This document shows, piece after piece, positions 1 through 9,544 of a stretch of DNA of 56,882 bases; within the stretch, counting starts at the first letter, position 1; each line of letters opens with the position of its first letter. The position numbers were made by a program, and so were the translations under genes. The stretch is from contig CAIPGC010000025.1 in NCBI GenBank assembly GCA_903864505.1, positions 1-56,882 of the forward strand. The letters run 5' to 3'. The notes under the pieces were generated by a model. It did not search any database and was not told where the DNA came from. It saw only the letters and a list, made by a program, of their open reading frames with translations. Origin of the DNA: an uncultured beta proteobacterium (GTDB taxonomy: Bacteria > Pseudomonadota > Gammaproteobacteria > Burkholderiales > Burkholderiaceae_C).

Positions 1-335
1 CGCGGTTGTTCTTCCTCCTGCTGAGGTCTGTTCGGTCGGGGTGTCTGTCGAGGATGGCCCGGCACATTGGGAATAGGCAAACCAAAGCGCCGGAAGAACT
101 CCAGCATGTCCTCATCGCCTCCTGGAAGGCCCTGCCCGGCGCGGGCGCTGACCTTCTCCATGGTTCGAATGTTGACCACGGACGGCCCCACCAGATCAAC
201 CAGGTCGGTGAAGTCTGGCAAGGCACGCGCCTGGGCATGGACAGTTTGAGCGGGAAGAAGCGCCATCGTTGTGGCACCAGTCAGCGCCACTGCAAAGCAT
301 AGGTAACGTAGTGGTTTCAACGCTTGAAGTGTCAT
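1..335 (-). CDS. mucD: DegP/MucD-type periplasmic serine protease, N-terminal fragment (runs off window)
   Basis: The reading frame is open from an ATG at 335 to the window edge, about 111 residues. It begins with a signal peptide (basic start, hydrophobic stretch, AQ-type cleavage site near residue 35). The mature start has the form DFTDLVDLVGPSVVNIRT, typical of the HtrA/DegP/MucD family, followed by a Gly/Pro/Gln-rich LA-loop-like segment. The catalytic His-Asp-Ser and the PDZ domains lie outside the window. The family degrades or refolds misfolded envelope proteins. It is the last visible gene after rpoE-rseA-rseB on the same strand, as mucD follows algU-mucA-mucB in Pseudomonas, so co-regulation by sigma-E is likely (inference). 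The gap to rseB is about 37 nt. Confidence 0.85.
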   Translation of the reverse strand, partial: MTLQALKPLRYLCFAVALTGATTMALLPAQTVHAQARALPDFTDLVDLVGPSVVNIRTMEKVSARAGQGLPGGDEDMLEFFRRFGLPIPNVPGHPRQTPRPNRPQQEEEQP

Positions 336-372
336 GGAATTTAGTCCGATAAAAAAATAGGTAGCTGGGGAT

Positions 373-1386
373 TCATTTTTTTCGTTCAAGAGACATTGCG
401 AATGTCATCAACGTGGAAACAGGTACTTCACCGACAACCGTGGCCCACCAGTCGTCTATGCGGCGCGTGAGTGTGTGGGTCGACCCGCCCATGTCGGTAT
501 AGCCTTCACGACCATGGCGCTTGCCATCGAAGGCCTCCACAAACAGCGATACGGTAGCCAATCCATCGGAAAAAATCCATTGAATTACCCCCTCGTTGCG
601 TGCAGAAATCCCGGCTGCAGGGGGCCCGGTTCGACCATAGCATCCCATGGGCCTAAAACCAGAAACCACCTTTTGCACAACCCAACCCCGTGCCTCAGGG
701 TTGACTTTCTGCAACTCCAGTCGTTCCACCCGGTAGCCTTCGGTATTGCCCATCATTTGATGGAGTTTGCCCACACTGACTGTCGCGTCCAACCTCAGCT
801 CGGAAAAAGCCGCCTGCTCCAGTACGCGCCCATCCAGGTCCAGGGTCTGCAACTGCATGACCAGTCCGGTGCGCTTTTCACTCCACACACGGTACCCGTA
901 TCGTAAATTGTCGTTGGGAGTCAACTGGACCAACTCCGCCTCGAATCCGGCGATGCGCTCAAGTCCCAGCCGCTTAAGCTGGTAGTAATCGTTGATCGCG
1001 GATTCATTCGCTTTGAGAATACCTGGAAAAATCCCGAGTGAGTCACGGGTCTCCGCTACCGCTATCCGTGACTCTGGAAAGAAAGTGATCACCCGATCGT
1101 TACGGCGAAAGGTCGATCGGGGCGTTCCGCTGAGTGACTCCACTCTTTCAATTTGTTGATCCCCCTCGCAGGCATGCCAGATTTTGGCGCTTGCCATACT
1201 GCCACCTGCAGAAACCACAAACGTTCCGGTGTAGGCACGGTAGCGTGAAGCATCATGCACATGCATCAACCATCCGTTGACACTTGTGTCCTTGGATGCA
1301 ATCGGCTGTGCACCGGTCCAGCCTGATGTCAGGCACACAACCAATGCAGCCAAGACTCCCATCCGGGCACGCGAGAAAAGCTTCAT
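373..1386 (-). CDS. rseB: Sigma-E regulatory protein RseB/MucB
   Basis: The protein has 337 residues with a cleavable signal peptide (about 1-26, ending GAQ). It then shows the two-part RseB/MucB layout: an N-terminal lipoprotein-LolA-like domain (about 35-200) and a smaller C-terminal domain (about 215-320). RseB is periplasmic; it binds the anti-sigma factor RseA, shields it from DegS/AlgW cleavage, and releases it on sensing mislocalised lipoprotein or LPS. Its start overlaps the rseA stop by 4 nt (ATGA), indicating translational coupling. Assignment rests on the overall pattern and on its place between rseA and a DegP-type protease. Confidence 0.9.
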   Translation of the reverse strand: MKLFSRARMGVLAALVVCLTSGWTGAQPIASKDTSVNGWLMHVHDASRYRAYTGTFVVSAGGSMASAKIWHACEGDQQIERVESLSGTPRSTFRRNDRVITFFPESRIAVAETRDSLGIFPGILKANESAINDYYQLKRLGLERIAGFEAELVQLTPNDNLRYGYRVWSEKRTGLVMQLQTLDLDGRVLEQAAFSELRLDATVSVGKLHQMMGNTEGYRVERLELQKVNPEARGWVVQKVVSGFRPMGCYGRTGPPAAGISARNEGVIQWIFSDGLATVSLFVEAFDGKRHGREGYTDMGGSTHTLTRRIDDWWATVVGEVPVSTLMTFAMSLERKK

Positions 1387-2000
1387 CGCGACGTTCCCTC
1401 ATAGGTTGCATTTCGCAAGAAACCACTAGGTCTCTGCAAGGCAGAGTGTCCGCCCAACTGGTGGTGTGCAGCAAGCAAGCTATCCAGCACCGGATCGCGA
1501 ATCATGGCCTGGGAGTTGGCGTCCCCCAGCTGCACGGGTGTGGTCGGATGCACTGCGACTGGTGCCAAAGTCGAAAGGTGCTGGTTCGCCGCAGAGTCAA
1601 ATCGATTCCACTGGCCGATAGCCAAGGTGCCGACCAATGCAGTGCAGGCCAACCCTGAAACGAGCTTCCATCGCAATACAGGTGCATTTGCGCTTGATTT
1701 CCCGACACGAGCCCGGATCAACGAATGTCCTTGCGAAAGCACGCCATTCGCGGTGGACCAGTTTGCCGGTTCCAACGACAAGCGCTTCTCCAGTTTTTCC
1801 AGAAAATCAAAGTCACTGCCAAGAGGGGCCAGTTCCGCACTTCGCAATACATCTCCCACTACATGGTATGCATGCCAGGTTCTCATACGCTGCTCGTCTG
1901 CGTTAAACGAGTTCAAGGCCGTCCCTAGTTCAGAGCTATCCAAATGGCCATCCACCATCGCAGAAATGTATTCATCCGAAATTGCAGCTGCAGGTTTCAT
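1383..2000 (-). CDS. rseA: Anti-sigma-E factor RseA/MucA
   Basis: The protein has 205 residues. The N-terminal cytoplasmic part (about 8-60: ISDEYISAMVDGHL, then WHAYHVVGDVLR) matches the sigma-binding RseA_N domain. A single membrane segment lies at about 112-130, followed by a roughly 75-residue periplasmic tail for RseB binding. This is the topology of a single-pass anti-sigma factor cut by regulated proteolysis. It sits 11 nt downstream of rpoE and overlaps rseB by 4 nt. By homology it holds RpoE inactive until envelope stress triggers site-1 and site-2 cleavage. Confidence 0.92.
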   Translation of the reverse strand: MKPAAAISDEYISAMVDGHLDSSELGTALNSFNADEQRMRTWHAYHVVGDVLRSAELAPLGSDFDFLEKLEKRLSLEPANWSTANGVLSQGHSLIRARVGKSSANAPVLRWKLVSGLACTALVGTLAIGQWNRFDSAANQHLSTLAPVAVHPTTPVQLGDANSQAMIRDPVLDSLLAAHHQLGGHSALQRPSGFLRNATYEGTSR

Positions 2001-2011
2001 ATGCTTCCCTC

Positions 2012-2635
2012 TTACCAGCGCTTGCTGGTTTGTTTGTCCAGCAATGGCTTGATCCTCGCAGAAATTGCCTCGCGCGCCCGAAAAATCCGCGAACGCACGG
2101 TCCCAATAGGGCAGTCCATGGCCAGCGAAATTTCCTCGTAACTCAAGCCTTCTATCTCCCGCAGAACTATTGCCTCTTTCAAATCGTCTGCCAATTCATC
2201 CATCGCCGCATTGACCACCGCAGCAATTTCTTTGGCAGCCAACACCGTTTCAGGGGTTTCATCAGACCTTGGTTCGCTTTTCTGCCAGGAAGTTTCATCT
2301 TCTTCTTCGCTGGCCATAAAACTTCCCGAGACAGTGGGATCTCGCTTGAGTTCGAGCAGGAATTTTTTCGCGGTATTGACCGCGATCCGATACAGCCAAG
2401 TGTAGAACTGAGAGTCACCCCGGAACTGATGAAGCGCACGGTATGCACGAATGAAGGTTTCCTGCGCGATGTCTTCGACCAGGTCAACATCCCGCACCAT
2501 CCGTCCGATCAGGCGCTGAATGCGTCGCTGGTATTTCAGCACCAGTAAGCTGTATGCGCGCTGATCGCCACCCAGAGTACGCTCCACCAGCACCAGATCC
2601 GAGGCGTGCGTGCTTTGCGGGAAATCCTCTTTCAT
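2012..2635 (-). CDS. rpoE: RNA polymerase sigma-E factor RpoE/AlgU
   Basis: An ECF sigma factor of 207 residues. Region 2 spans about 25-95 (LVLKYQRRIQRLIGRMV, DIAQETFIRAYRALHQF, FYTWLYRIAVNTAK). Region 4 spans about 140-195 (LREIEGLSYEEISLAMDCPIGTVRSRIFRARE). Between them lies an acidic, Glu/Ser/Asp-rich linker (about 105-130). It directs transcription of envelope-stress genes and is held by the adjacent RseA. The gene start overlaps the end of the upstream small membrane protein by 4 nt. I did not find a convincing GAACTT-type autoregulatory promoter just upstream. Confidence 0.95.
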   Translation of the reverse strand: MKEDFPQSTHASDLVLVERTLGGDQRAYSLLVLKYQRRIQRLIGRMVRDVDLVEDIAQETFIRAYRALHQFRGDSQFYTWLYRIAVNTAKKFLLELKRDPTVSGSFMASEEEDETSWQKSEPRSDETPETVLAAKEIAAVVNAAMDELADDLKEAIVLREIEGLSYEEISLAMDCPIGTVRSRIFRAREAISARIKPLLDKQTSKRW

Positions 2636-3132
2636 GGTTCCTCCGCTCCCAGCGGAAGTACATCTGCTTCATCCTGCGCTTCGTTCCGGACTTGTCCCGA
2701 AATCACGGCACGACGCACGCCATTCCAACCTGCGCTATCCGTCGCCCTTTCCAGCCACAACCATGTGGTATGCCCAGAGCCATCGACAAGAGAGACCAGC
2801 ATCACGCGCTGCAAATCCAGGTGCAGGTGCAAACGGCAAACAGTCCCATCAGAGATTCCATCCCAACGCCAGCATTGGCCATCCCAATGCAGAACGCCCG
2901 GAACTGACCGATACCACCCGCGAACAGCCAGAAGAATACTTAAAACGATGCCCAGGCTCCAGATCACCCAAAGTATTGGTGTGGCTCTTTGAGTGAGCAA
3001 AAAGGCGACTGCCGCAACCAGGCCCCAGCCCCAAAGTACAGCGATGCCGAACGCGTGCCACCATGAACGTTTTACCGGGAAATGAACCGCTGGTGCACGG
3101 TGCATGGAAGGCGCGAATCGGTCACGCGTCAA
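2632..3132 (-). CDS. Small membrane protein of unknown function between fabF and rpoE (YgfX-like topology)
   Basis: The longest form has 166 residues and starts at TTG directly after the fabF stop; an ATG lies nine codons in. There are two adjacent hydrophobic helices (about 25-45 and 53-70), then a cytoplasmic-looking domain with the string GVLHWDGQCWRWDG and many Trp residues. This two-helix plus small beta-domain layout resembles YgfX/CptA proteins, but I cannot confirm the family. It abuts fabF and overlaps rpoE by 4 nt, so it is probably translated in a chain with both. The codon pattern is like its neighbours, and no function should be assumed. Confidence 0.6.
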   Translation of the reverse strand: MTRDRFAPSMHRAPAVHFPVKRSWWHAFGIAVLWGWGLVAAVAFLLTQRATPILWVIWSLGIVLSILLAVRGWYRSVPGVLHWDGQCWRWDGISDGTVCRLHLHLDLQRVMLVSLVDGSGHTTWLWLERATDSAGWNGVRRAVISGQVRNEAQDEADVLPLGAEEP

Positions 3133-4377
3133 TCAAACGCGTTTGAAGACCAGGGTGCCGTTGGTTCCACCAAACCCGAAATTGTTCTTAACCGCCACGT
3201 CAATGCGCATGTCACGCGCGACGTTGGCGCAGTAATCCAGATCGCACTCTGGATCCTGATTCAGCAAATTGATGGTCGGTGGACTCTTCTGGTGGTACAT
3301 CGCCAGCACGGTAAATACGGACTCTACCCCCCCAGCCCCTCCCAGCAAATGACCCGTCATGGATTTGGTGGAGTTCACCACCACTTTTCTGGCGTGGTCA
3401 CCTAGTGCGGCCTTGATGGCATTGGTCTCGTTGAGATCACCCAGGGGCGTCGACGTGCCGTGGGCGTTCAGATAGTCCACCTGGTCGGCGTTGATACCCG
3501 CGTTACGCATAGCACCCACCATGGCACGGCGTGGCCCATCCATGCTGGGAGCCGTCATATGTCCGGCATCGGCACTCATTCCAAACCCAGCCAATTCAGC
3601 GTAAATACGTGCCCCGCGCGTAACAGCGTGTTCATACTCTTCCAGCACCAATACACCACCACCCTCACCCAACACAAAACCATCGCGGTCCCTGTCCCAT
3701 GGACGCGACGCAGTCGCTGGGTCATCGTTACGTGTGCTCAAGGCGCGCATCGCAGCAAAACCGCCGACCCCAAGCGGCGATACGGTCGCCTCGGACCCGC
3801 CGGCAACCATTACGTCTGCATCACCATACTCGATCATGCGACCGGCCTCGCCAATGCAGTGCAAACCGGTCGTGCACGCTGTGACAATCGCCAAGTTTGG
3901 TCCCTTGAAACCAAACCGCATGGATACATGACCCGCAGTCATATTGATAATGGTTGCTGGGACAAAAAAGGGCGAGATCCTGCGCGCACCCCGACTGGTG
4001 TATTCGGTATGCATGCTCTCTATCAAGGGCAACCCACCAATACCGGAGCCAATCAGACAACCGATGCGCGTTGCCTCCTCTTCACGCAACGCTTCTCCTG
4101 TGGGCAGGCCGGCGTCGGCAACCGCCTGTGCGGCAGCTACCACGCCATAGTGAATAAACGTGTCCATGGCCCGAGCTTCTTTCGCACTGATGTATGGCTC
4201 GAGATCAAAATTACGCACCTCTCCCGCAATCTTGCAAGAAAAAGTGGAAGCGTCGAATTTGGTAATTAAACCGATGCCCGACTTACCTGCCAACAAATTC
4301 GACCAGGACTCCGCCACCGTATTACCTACGGGACTGACGCAACCCAAACCAGTGACAACAACGCGACGACGGGACAT
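3133..4377 (-). CDS. fabF: 3-oxoacyl-[acyl-carrier-protein] synthase II (FabF)
   Basis: A KAS II of 414 residues, the normal length. The catalytic triad Cys-His-His is visible: C168 in TACTTGLH, H306 in [11 protein letters not shown] and H343 in [13 protein letters not shown]. It condenses malonyl-ACP with acyl-ACP in the elongation cycle of type II fatty-acid synthesis and can elongate C16:1 to C18:1. It lies 117 nt downstream of acpP, the usual acpP-fabF pair, and its stop codon touches the start of the unknown membrane gene ahead of rpoE. Confidence 0.97.
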   Translation of the reverse strand: MSRRRVVVTGLGCVSPVGNTVAESWSNLLAGKSGIGLITKFDASTFSCKIAGEVRNFDLEPYISAKEARAMDTFIHYGVVAAAQAVADAGLPTGEALREEEATRIGCLIGSGIGGLPLIESMHTEYTSRGARRISPFFVPATIINMTAGHVSMRFGFKGPNLAIVTACTTGLHCIGEAGRMIEYGDADVMVAGGSEATVSPLGVGGFAAMRALSTRNDDPATASRPWDRDRDGFVLGEGGGVLVLEEYEHAVTRGARIYAELAGFGMSADAGHMTAPSMDGPRRAMVGAMRNAGINADQVDYLNAHGTSTPLGDLNETNAIKAALGDHARKVVVNSTKSMTGHLLGGAGGVESVFTVLAMYHQKSPPTINLLNQDPECDLDYCANVARDMRIDVAVKNNFGFGGTNGTLVFKRV

Positions 4378-4494
4378 AGTTATCTGTTTCTGGCAATTTC
4401 AAAAACGCCACTCACCATAGCGATGCGGTTGGTCAAATCGCCGACTGCATACGCCACTTCCCAAGTGGCAACTCGCTGGCTGAACCCGCTCGGG

Positions 4495-4797
<303 letters not shown>

Positions 4798-4837
4798 GCA
4801 GGCGGCCGAACGGACAAATCGACCGGGTTTGGAGGCT

Positions 4838-5584
4838 CTACATGTACATGCCACCGTTGACGTGCAACTCCTGGCCAGTCACGTAGCTAGCTTGCGGAGA
4901 CGCAAGGTACGCCACAGCATGCGCCACATCAGTTGGCTTGCCAAGGTGCCCCAGCGGAATTTGACCCAACAATGCCTTTTGCTGGTCTTCTTGCAAACTC
5001 GCAGTCATATCGGTCTCAATAAAACCCGGCGCAACGCAATTAACCGTTATGTTGCGGGAACCTAGTTCACGCGCCAAAGCGCGGGTCATCCCGGCCACAC
5101 CGGCTTTTGTGGCCGCGTAGTTAGCCTGTCCGGGATTACCGGAGGCCCCCACCACCGAGGTGATATTGACGATGCGCCCGTAGCGTTGCTTCATCATGGT
5201 CCGCATCACCGCGCGGCTCATTCGAAACACGCCCTTGAGGTTGGCATCCATCACGGCATCCCATTCCTCGTCTTTCATGCGCATAGCGAGGTTGTCTCGC
5301 GTAATACCTGCGTTGTTGACCAGTACCTGCAAGCCACCGTACGACGTTGTAATTGACTCTATCAACGCAATCACGGCAGCGCCGTCGGTTACATCCAGCC
5401 TGCGACCCCGGCAATTCTCAAATCCAGCCAGAGCTTCAGTCACGCGGGCTGCGCCAGCGTCTGTGGTCGCGGTGCCAACAACCCGCAATCCGCGGCGTGC
5501 CAATTCGAGTGCAATGGCTGCACCGATGCCGCGTGAAGCGCCAGTGACCAGCGCAACTTGCCCCTCAAACTTGATCTCGCTCAT
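4838..5584 (-). CDS. fabG: 3-oxoacyl-[acyl-carrier-protein] reductase (FabG)
   Basis: A short-chain dehydrogenase of 248 residues. The NADPH-binding motif TGASRGIG is at 14-21, NNAG at 90-93, and the catalytic Ser-Tyr-Lys is S143, Y156 and K160. It reduces 3-oxoacyl-ACP to 3-hydroxyacyl-ACP. The start overlaps the fabD stop by 4 nt (ATGA). It is placed between fabD and acpP, as in most proteobacterial fab clusters. Confidence 0.97.
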   Translation of the reverse strand: MSEIKFEGQVALVTGASRGIGAAIALELARRGLRVVGTATTDAGAARVTEALAGFENCRGRRLDVTDGAAVIALIESITTSYGGLQVLVNNAGITRDNLAMRMKDEEWDAVMDANLKGVFRMSRAVMRTMMKQRYGRIVNITSVVGASGNPGQANYAATKAGVAGMTRALARELGSRNITVNCVAPGFIETDMTASLQEDQQKALLGQIPLGHLGKPTDVAHAVAYLASPQASYVTGQELHVNGGMYM

Positions 5585-6531
5585 GCCAGCAGCCCTTTGA
5601 TTTCTTGCAGACTGACCGTATCAAACAGCGCCAGGCCTGTCAATTCCGGATCGATTCGCTTGGTTAACCCTGCCAATACTTTGCCAGGTCCACACTCCAC
5701 CAGCGTCGTCAAACCTCGAGCCTTTATGGCCTGCACACACTCAACCCACCGAACCGGACCAAACGCCTGCCGATACAACGCATCACGAACGCGGCCTGCG
5801 CCTGACTCAACCGCGACATCAATATTGTTGATCAAGGCGATTTGGGGTGAGGCGAATTCCGTGACCGCCAGCCGCTGCATGAGCTTTTCCGCTGCGGGCA
5901 GCATCAAACATGAATGAAAGGGAGCAGACACCGGCAACGGCAACGCCCGCTTGGCACCGCCTGACTTAAGCAATTCGCAGGCCTTTTCTACTGCCGCTTT
6001 GCTTCCGGCTATTACGGTCTGCGCAGGATCGTTGAAGTTGACGGCCTCCACTACTTCACCCGAGCTGGGATCAAATGATTGCGTTACTTCTGCGCACCCC
6101 GCCTGCACCCGCACCGCATCCATGCCCAAAATAGCGGCCATTGCGCCACGTCCGACAGGAACGGCTTCCTGCATCGCCTGCGCGCGCAGGCGCACCAGCG
6201 GCGCAGCCTGGGTGAGCGACAGCGAACCGGCAGCTACCAAGGCAGCATATTCCCCCAGAGAATGACCGGCGACGGCACCAGGGGCAACCCCCACCTCGGA
6301 CATCCACACGCGGTAGGCTGCGACACCCGCCACCAACATGACGGGCTGGGTATTGGTGGTAAGCGACAGCGCTTCCTTGGGACCTTCATGAATCAGCTTT
6401 GCAACATCTTCACCCAAAGCATCCGAAGCTTCCTGCAAGGTCTGGTCAACGACCGGATGGCCGCCCCAGCCATCGAGCATGCCTACGGACTGGGATCCCT
6501 GCCCCGGAAAAACGAATGCAAACTGTTTCAT
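5581..6531 (-). CDS. fabD: Malonyl-CoA:ACP transacylase (FabD)
   Basis: A protein of 316 residues with the GQGSQ oxyanion motif near residue 10, the nucleophile motif GHSLGE with S91, R116 for the malonyl carboxylate, and the active-site His at H206 (APFHS). It loads malonyl groups onto ACP. It overlaps fabG by 4 nt and follows fabH after a gap of about 53 nt. Confidence 0.97.
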   Translation of the reverse strand: MKQFAFVFPGQGSQSVGMLDGWGGHPVVDQTLQEASDALGEDVAKLIHEGPKEALSLTTNTQPVMLVAGVAAYRVWMSEVGVAPGAVAGHSLGEYAALVAAGSLSLTQAAPLVRLRAQAMQEAVPVGRGAMAAILGMDAVRVQAGCAEVTQSFDPSSGEVVEAVNFNDPAQTVIAGSKAAVEKACELLKSGGAKRALPLPVSAPFHSCLMLPAAEKLMQRLAVTEFASPQIALINNIDVAVESGAGRVRDALYRQAFGPVRWVECVQAIKARGLTTLVECGPGKVLAGLTKRIDPELTGLALFDTVSLQEIKGLLA

Positions 6532-6584
6532 TGAAAGGTCATGATTAATCAGGCCTTCAGCCCACGTTAATACTGCGCCGCATG

Positions 6585-7562
6585 CTACAAATTAAGAAGC
6601 ACCGCGCCCCAGGTAAATCCACCGCCCACACCCTCGAGCAGCAAAGTCTCACCCCGGTTGACTTTACCGGAGCGAACGGCCACGTCCAATGCCAATGGTA
6701 TAGAAGCTGCAGAAGTGTTGCCATGCTGATCCACCGTTACCACCACCTTGTTCATCGATAATTTCAGGCGCTTGGCGGTGCTCTGCATGATGCGAATATT
6801 GGCCTGGTGCGGAATCATCCAGTCGATATCCGCCTCGGTCAACTGCGCTTTGACCAATGTCGCACGCGCGGCGTCCTCGAGTACACCCACCGCCAGTTTG
6901 AAAACCGCTGGGCCATCCATCTTCAGAAGAGGATTCCCCATCACTGCGCCGCCAGAAACATGTCCGGGCACACACAAAATGTCCACATGTTTGCCATCAG
7001 CATGAAGGTCGCTCGCCAAAATTCCCGGCGTTGCGGAAGCTTCAAGCACGACTGCGCCTGCCCCGTCGCCGAACAGTACACAGGTTGTGCGGTCGTTGAA
7101 ATCCAAAATTCTGGAAAAGACTTCAGCCCCGATCACCAGGGCTCGCGACGCACCGCCGGTCCGAATCATGGCATCGGCAATGGTCAATGCATACACAAAT
7201 CCACTGCAAACGGCCTGCACGTCAAACGCAGCCCCACCATTGGCACCCAACTTGTTTTGCAATATGCATGCCGTGGAGGGAAAGACCATGTCTGGCGTGG
7301 ACGTTGCCACAATGATGAGGTCAATGTCGCGCGGCTTGCGTCCCGCTGCTTGCAAAGCGCGTTTCGCGGCCTCCAGCCCCAAATCGCTGCTGAACACCCC
7401 GTCGCCGGCAAAATGGCGAGCCGCGATACCTGTACGCTCCACGATCCATTCGTCCGAGGTTTCGATTCCGCGCGCCGCAAGTTCCGCCACAAGGTCAGCG
7501 TTGGTAACGCGTCTCGGTGGCAGGTAGCTTCCTGTCCCTGTAATGCGCGAATATCGTTTCAT
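6585..7562 (-). CDS. fabH: 3-oxoacyl-[acyl-carrier-protein] synthase III (FabH)
   Basis: A KAS III of 325 residues with the triad C119 (QAVCSGF), H252 (PHQANIRI) and N282 (HGNTSAAS). It starts fatty-acid synthesis by condensing acetyl-CoA with malonyl-ACP. It follows plsX by 15 nt. Length and motifs are ordinary, and the usual C-terminal GGGFTWGA motif is present. Confidence 0.97.
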   Translation of the reverse strand: MKRYSRITGTGSYLPPRRVTNADLVAELAARGIETSDEWIVERTGIAARHFAGDGVFSSDLGLEAAKRALQAAGRKPRDIDLIIVATSTPDMVFPSTACILQNKLGANGGAAFDVQAVCSGFVYALTIADAMIRTGGASRALVIGAEVFSRILDFNDRTTCVLFGDGAGAVVLEASATPGILASDLHADGKHVDILCVPGHVSGGAVMGNPLLKMDGPAVFKLAVGVLEDAARATLVKAQLTEADIDWMIPHQANIRIMQSTAKRLKLSMNKVVVTVDQHGNTSAASIPLALDVAVRSGKVNRGETLLLEGVGGGFTWGAVLLNL

Positions 7563-7577
7563 GGTCAGTTGCAGAGG

Positions 7578-8603
7578 TTACGACTGGCTTGGCGCGGTGC
7601 CCAAAAGCGGTGCCGCATGAGCAATGCGAACCTGGACCCGGTTGAGCAAGTCGTGTCTGGCTGCATCATACGCGCGGCTCAAAGCGTTTCCGAACGCCAT
7701 AACATCGGCAGAACCATGGCTTTTGAAGACCAGTCCGCGCAAACCCAGCAGCGCTGCGCCATTGTACCGACGGTGATCAACACGCTTTTTAAGTGCACTT
7801 AACACGGAATACGAGGCAATTGCTGCCATTTTAGTGAAAATGTTGCGTGAGAACTCGGCCTTCAGGAAATTGCCAATCATTCCTGCCAGGCCTTCGCTGG
7901 TCTTCAGGGCAACGTTGCCGACAAAGCCATCGCATACGACGATATCAACCGTGCCATGAAATATATCGTTGCCCTCGACATTTCCATAGAAGTTCAAATC
8001 CCCGGACTTAGCCGCCGTTCGCAACAATTCGCCGGCTTTTTTAATAACTTCGTTGCCCTTAATGACTTCTTCCCCAATATTGAGTAGGCCTACAGAGGGT
8101 GAATCCACCTCCTTCAGCACCGATACCAGCGCAGACCCCATCACGGCAAACTGAAGAAGATGCTCGGCGGTACAGTCCACATTGGCCCCCAGATCCAGAA
8201 CCGTAGTAGCGCCACCCGTGGCATTGGGAATCTGCCCGGCAATGGCTGGTCGCTCAATTCCGTCCAAAGTCTTCAAAATGTATCTGGAAATCGCCATCAA
8301 GGCACCCGTATTGCCGGCCGACACTGCAGCCTGCGCGACACCGTCCTTTACCTGCTGGATGGCGACGCGCATGGATGAATCTTTTTTTCTGCGCAGTGCA
8401 GTCTCCAGCGTGTCATCCATGGTCACGACCTCGCTGGCGAGCACCAAGCGTGCCCTCGGATGCGAAAACCCATTCATCCGGTCAGGCAAACCCACCAGAA
8501 CCAGCGTAGCATCGTGATGCTGCTCGAGGAATTGCCGACACGCAGGCAGCGTCACATCGGGGCCGTGGTCGCCGCCCATGCAATCAACGGCAATGGTGAT
8601 CAT
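7578..8603 (-). CDS. plsX: Phosphate acyltransferase PlsX
   Basis: A protein of 341 residues beginning [20 protein letters not shown], the hallmark of PlsX. It converts acyl-ACP to acyl-phosphate for PlsY in glycerophospholipid synthesis, linking the Fab pathway to membrane lipid. It lies between rpmF and fabH as in E. coli. I see no good Shine-Dalgarno before the ATG; the 75-nt gap to rpmF instead holds a strong hairpin with a U-rich tail, so expression may depend on read-through of that element. Confidence 0.95.
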   Translation of the reverse strand: MITIAVDCMGGDHGPDVTLPACRQFLEQHHDATLVLVGLPDRMNGFSHPRARLVLASEVVTMDDTLETALRRKKDSSMRVAIQQVKDGVAQAAVSAGNTGALMAISRYILKTLDGIERPAIAGQIPNATGGATTVLDLGANVDCTAEHLLQFAVMGSALVSVLKEVDSPSVGLLNIGEEVIKGNEVIKKAGELLRTAAKSGDLNFYGNVEGNDIFHGTVDIVVCDGFVGNVALKTSEGLAGMIGNFLKAEFSRNIFTKMAAIASYSVLSALKKRVDHRRYNGAALLGLRGLVFKSHGSADVMAFGNALSRAYDAARHDLLNRVQVRIAHAAPLLGTAPSQS

Positions 8604-8612
8604 GGGGTAAGA

Positions 8613-8660
8613 GCCAAAAATGTAAAAGGCCCGCAGCTACACAAAATGTAGCGTCGGGCC
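8613..8660 (-). terminator. Hairpin with U-rich tail between rpmF and plsX (intrinsic terminator or attenuator)
   Basis: On the minus strand the transcript has GGCCCG, a 2-nt bulge, GCTACA, loop TTTTG, TGTAGC, a 2-nt bulge, CGGGCC (8660 down to 8628). It is followed by TTTTACATTTTT. Twelve base pairs with a symmetric 2x2 internal loop and a U-rich tail fit a Rho-independent terminator. As plsX-fab lie just downstream on the same strand, partial termination is more likely than a full stop. Confidence 0.65.
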
Positions 8661-8678
8661 CGGAACTGGTGATCTGAT

Positions 8679-8861
8679 TCAGGCTTCAGACTTGTTTTTG
8701 AGCACCTTGCGCCCACGGTAGAAACCGGTGGGGCTGATGTGGTGACGCAGATGCGTCTCACCCGTAGTGGACTCCACCGCAATACCTGGAACCACCAAGG
8801 CATTGTGCGAGCGGTGCATACCGCGCTTGGACGGAGATTTTTTGTTCTGTTGGACGGCCAT
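8679..8861 (-). CDS. rpmF: 50S ribosomal protein L32
   Basis: A basic protein of 60 residues starting [20 protein letters not shown], the standard L32 N-terminus, and containing the [20 protein letters not shown] segment of the family. It is part of the large ribosomal subunit near the peptidyl-transferase region. It sits between yceD and plsX, the arrangement conserved from E. coli. A TATAAT-like box upstream and a strong hairpin downstream suggest a transcript dominated by this gene. Confidence 0.97.
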   Translation of the reverse strand: MAVQQNKKSPSKRGMHRSHNALVVPGIAVESTTGETHLRHHISPTGFYRGRKVLKNKSEA

Positions 8862-8948
8862 GGTCCGCTCCTGAGCAATGGTGCTGCGCAGATCGCAACA
8901 CTTCTGGGGTTAGTAAAAACACGCTGATTTTCCAGCGCGAAGCCTTGG

Positions 8949-8977
8949 ATTATAGCGCAAAGCCGTAGCACTCACCG
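8949..8977 (-). promoter_or_regulatory. Possible rpmF promoter (-10 box)
   Basis: On the minus strand a perfect TATAAT (8954-8949) overlaps the end of yceD and lies about 90 nt upstream of rpmF. No good -35 is seen (CGGTGA at 17 nt spacing). A small hairpin CGCTG-loop-CAGCG lies at 8937-8922 in the leader. Pattern evidence only. Confidence 0.3.
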
Positions 8978-9520
8978 CATGCCGTTTTTCTTGAGTTGCA
9001 GCAGAACCGCAAATGGATTGGCCGCTTCCTCTGCCTCATCCGCAAAATCCGGATCCGCCACCTGCAGTTTGACCGGCTCTGGACAACTGCCGTGCATCGG
9101 TGCGATGGGCAAACCCATCAAGATCTCGTCTTCGATCAACTCCATCACGTTGAAGGACGGACTGAGCACCAACACGTCCTCCTCCGATTCCTCGTCTTCG
9201 GCAGCGGCTTGCTCCTCGGATGCCACAAAACGGAAAGCGCGTGTAAAAGTGACCGGTATTTCCACTGGAGCCAGACAGCGCTGGCACGTCAGTGGCAAGA
9301 CGACTTCAACTGCGAGTTGCAGCCACACCTGCTCGGTACCGGATCCGATCGGTCGCGAATCGCCACGCACCGTGAATTGCAGCACGTTCTCGCCGCCCAG
9401 ACCATGCGCTTCATCCATAAGACGCTGAAAGTGGGACAGGCGCTCGTGCCCGACCAACTGTGCTCCATCGCGGGCAAACGCATTCAAATTAAGCCGCCTG
9501 GCATCAAATTCCTGTGTCAT
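8972..9520 (-). CDS. yceD: YceD/DUF177 family protein
   Basis: From the ATG at 9520 the protein has 182 residues; a longer form from a TTG at 9553 would run into the maf start and is less likely. It contains the DUF177 signature LTCQRCLAPVEIP (near 88-100) and an acidic stretch (EEQAAAEDEESEEDVL) before the C-terminal segment with GSCPEP. The family lies next to rpmF in many bacteria and has been linked to 23S rRNA accumulation. It is followed by rpmF after 110 nt and is divergent from maf with only 24 nt between the starts. Confidence 0.88.
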   Translation of the reverse strand: MTQEFDARRLNLNAFARDGAQLVGHERLSHFQRLMDEAHGLGGENVLQFTVRGDSRPIGSGTEQVWLQLAVEVVLPLTCQRCLAPVEIPVTFTRAFRFVASEEQAAAEDEESEEDVLVLSPSFNVMELIEDEILMGLPIAPMHGSCPEPVKLQVADPDFADEAEEAANPFAVLLQLKKNGMR

Positions 9521-9544
9521 GCGCGCAGTGTAAGAGAATCGGGC

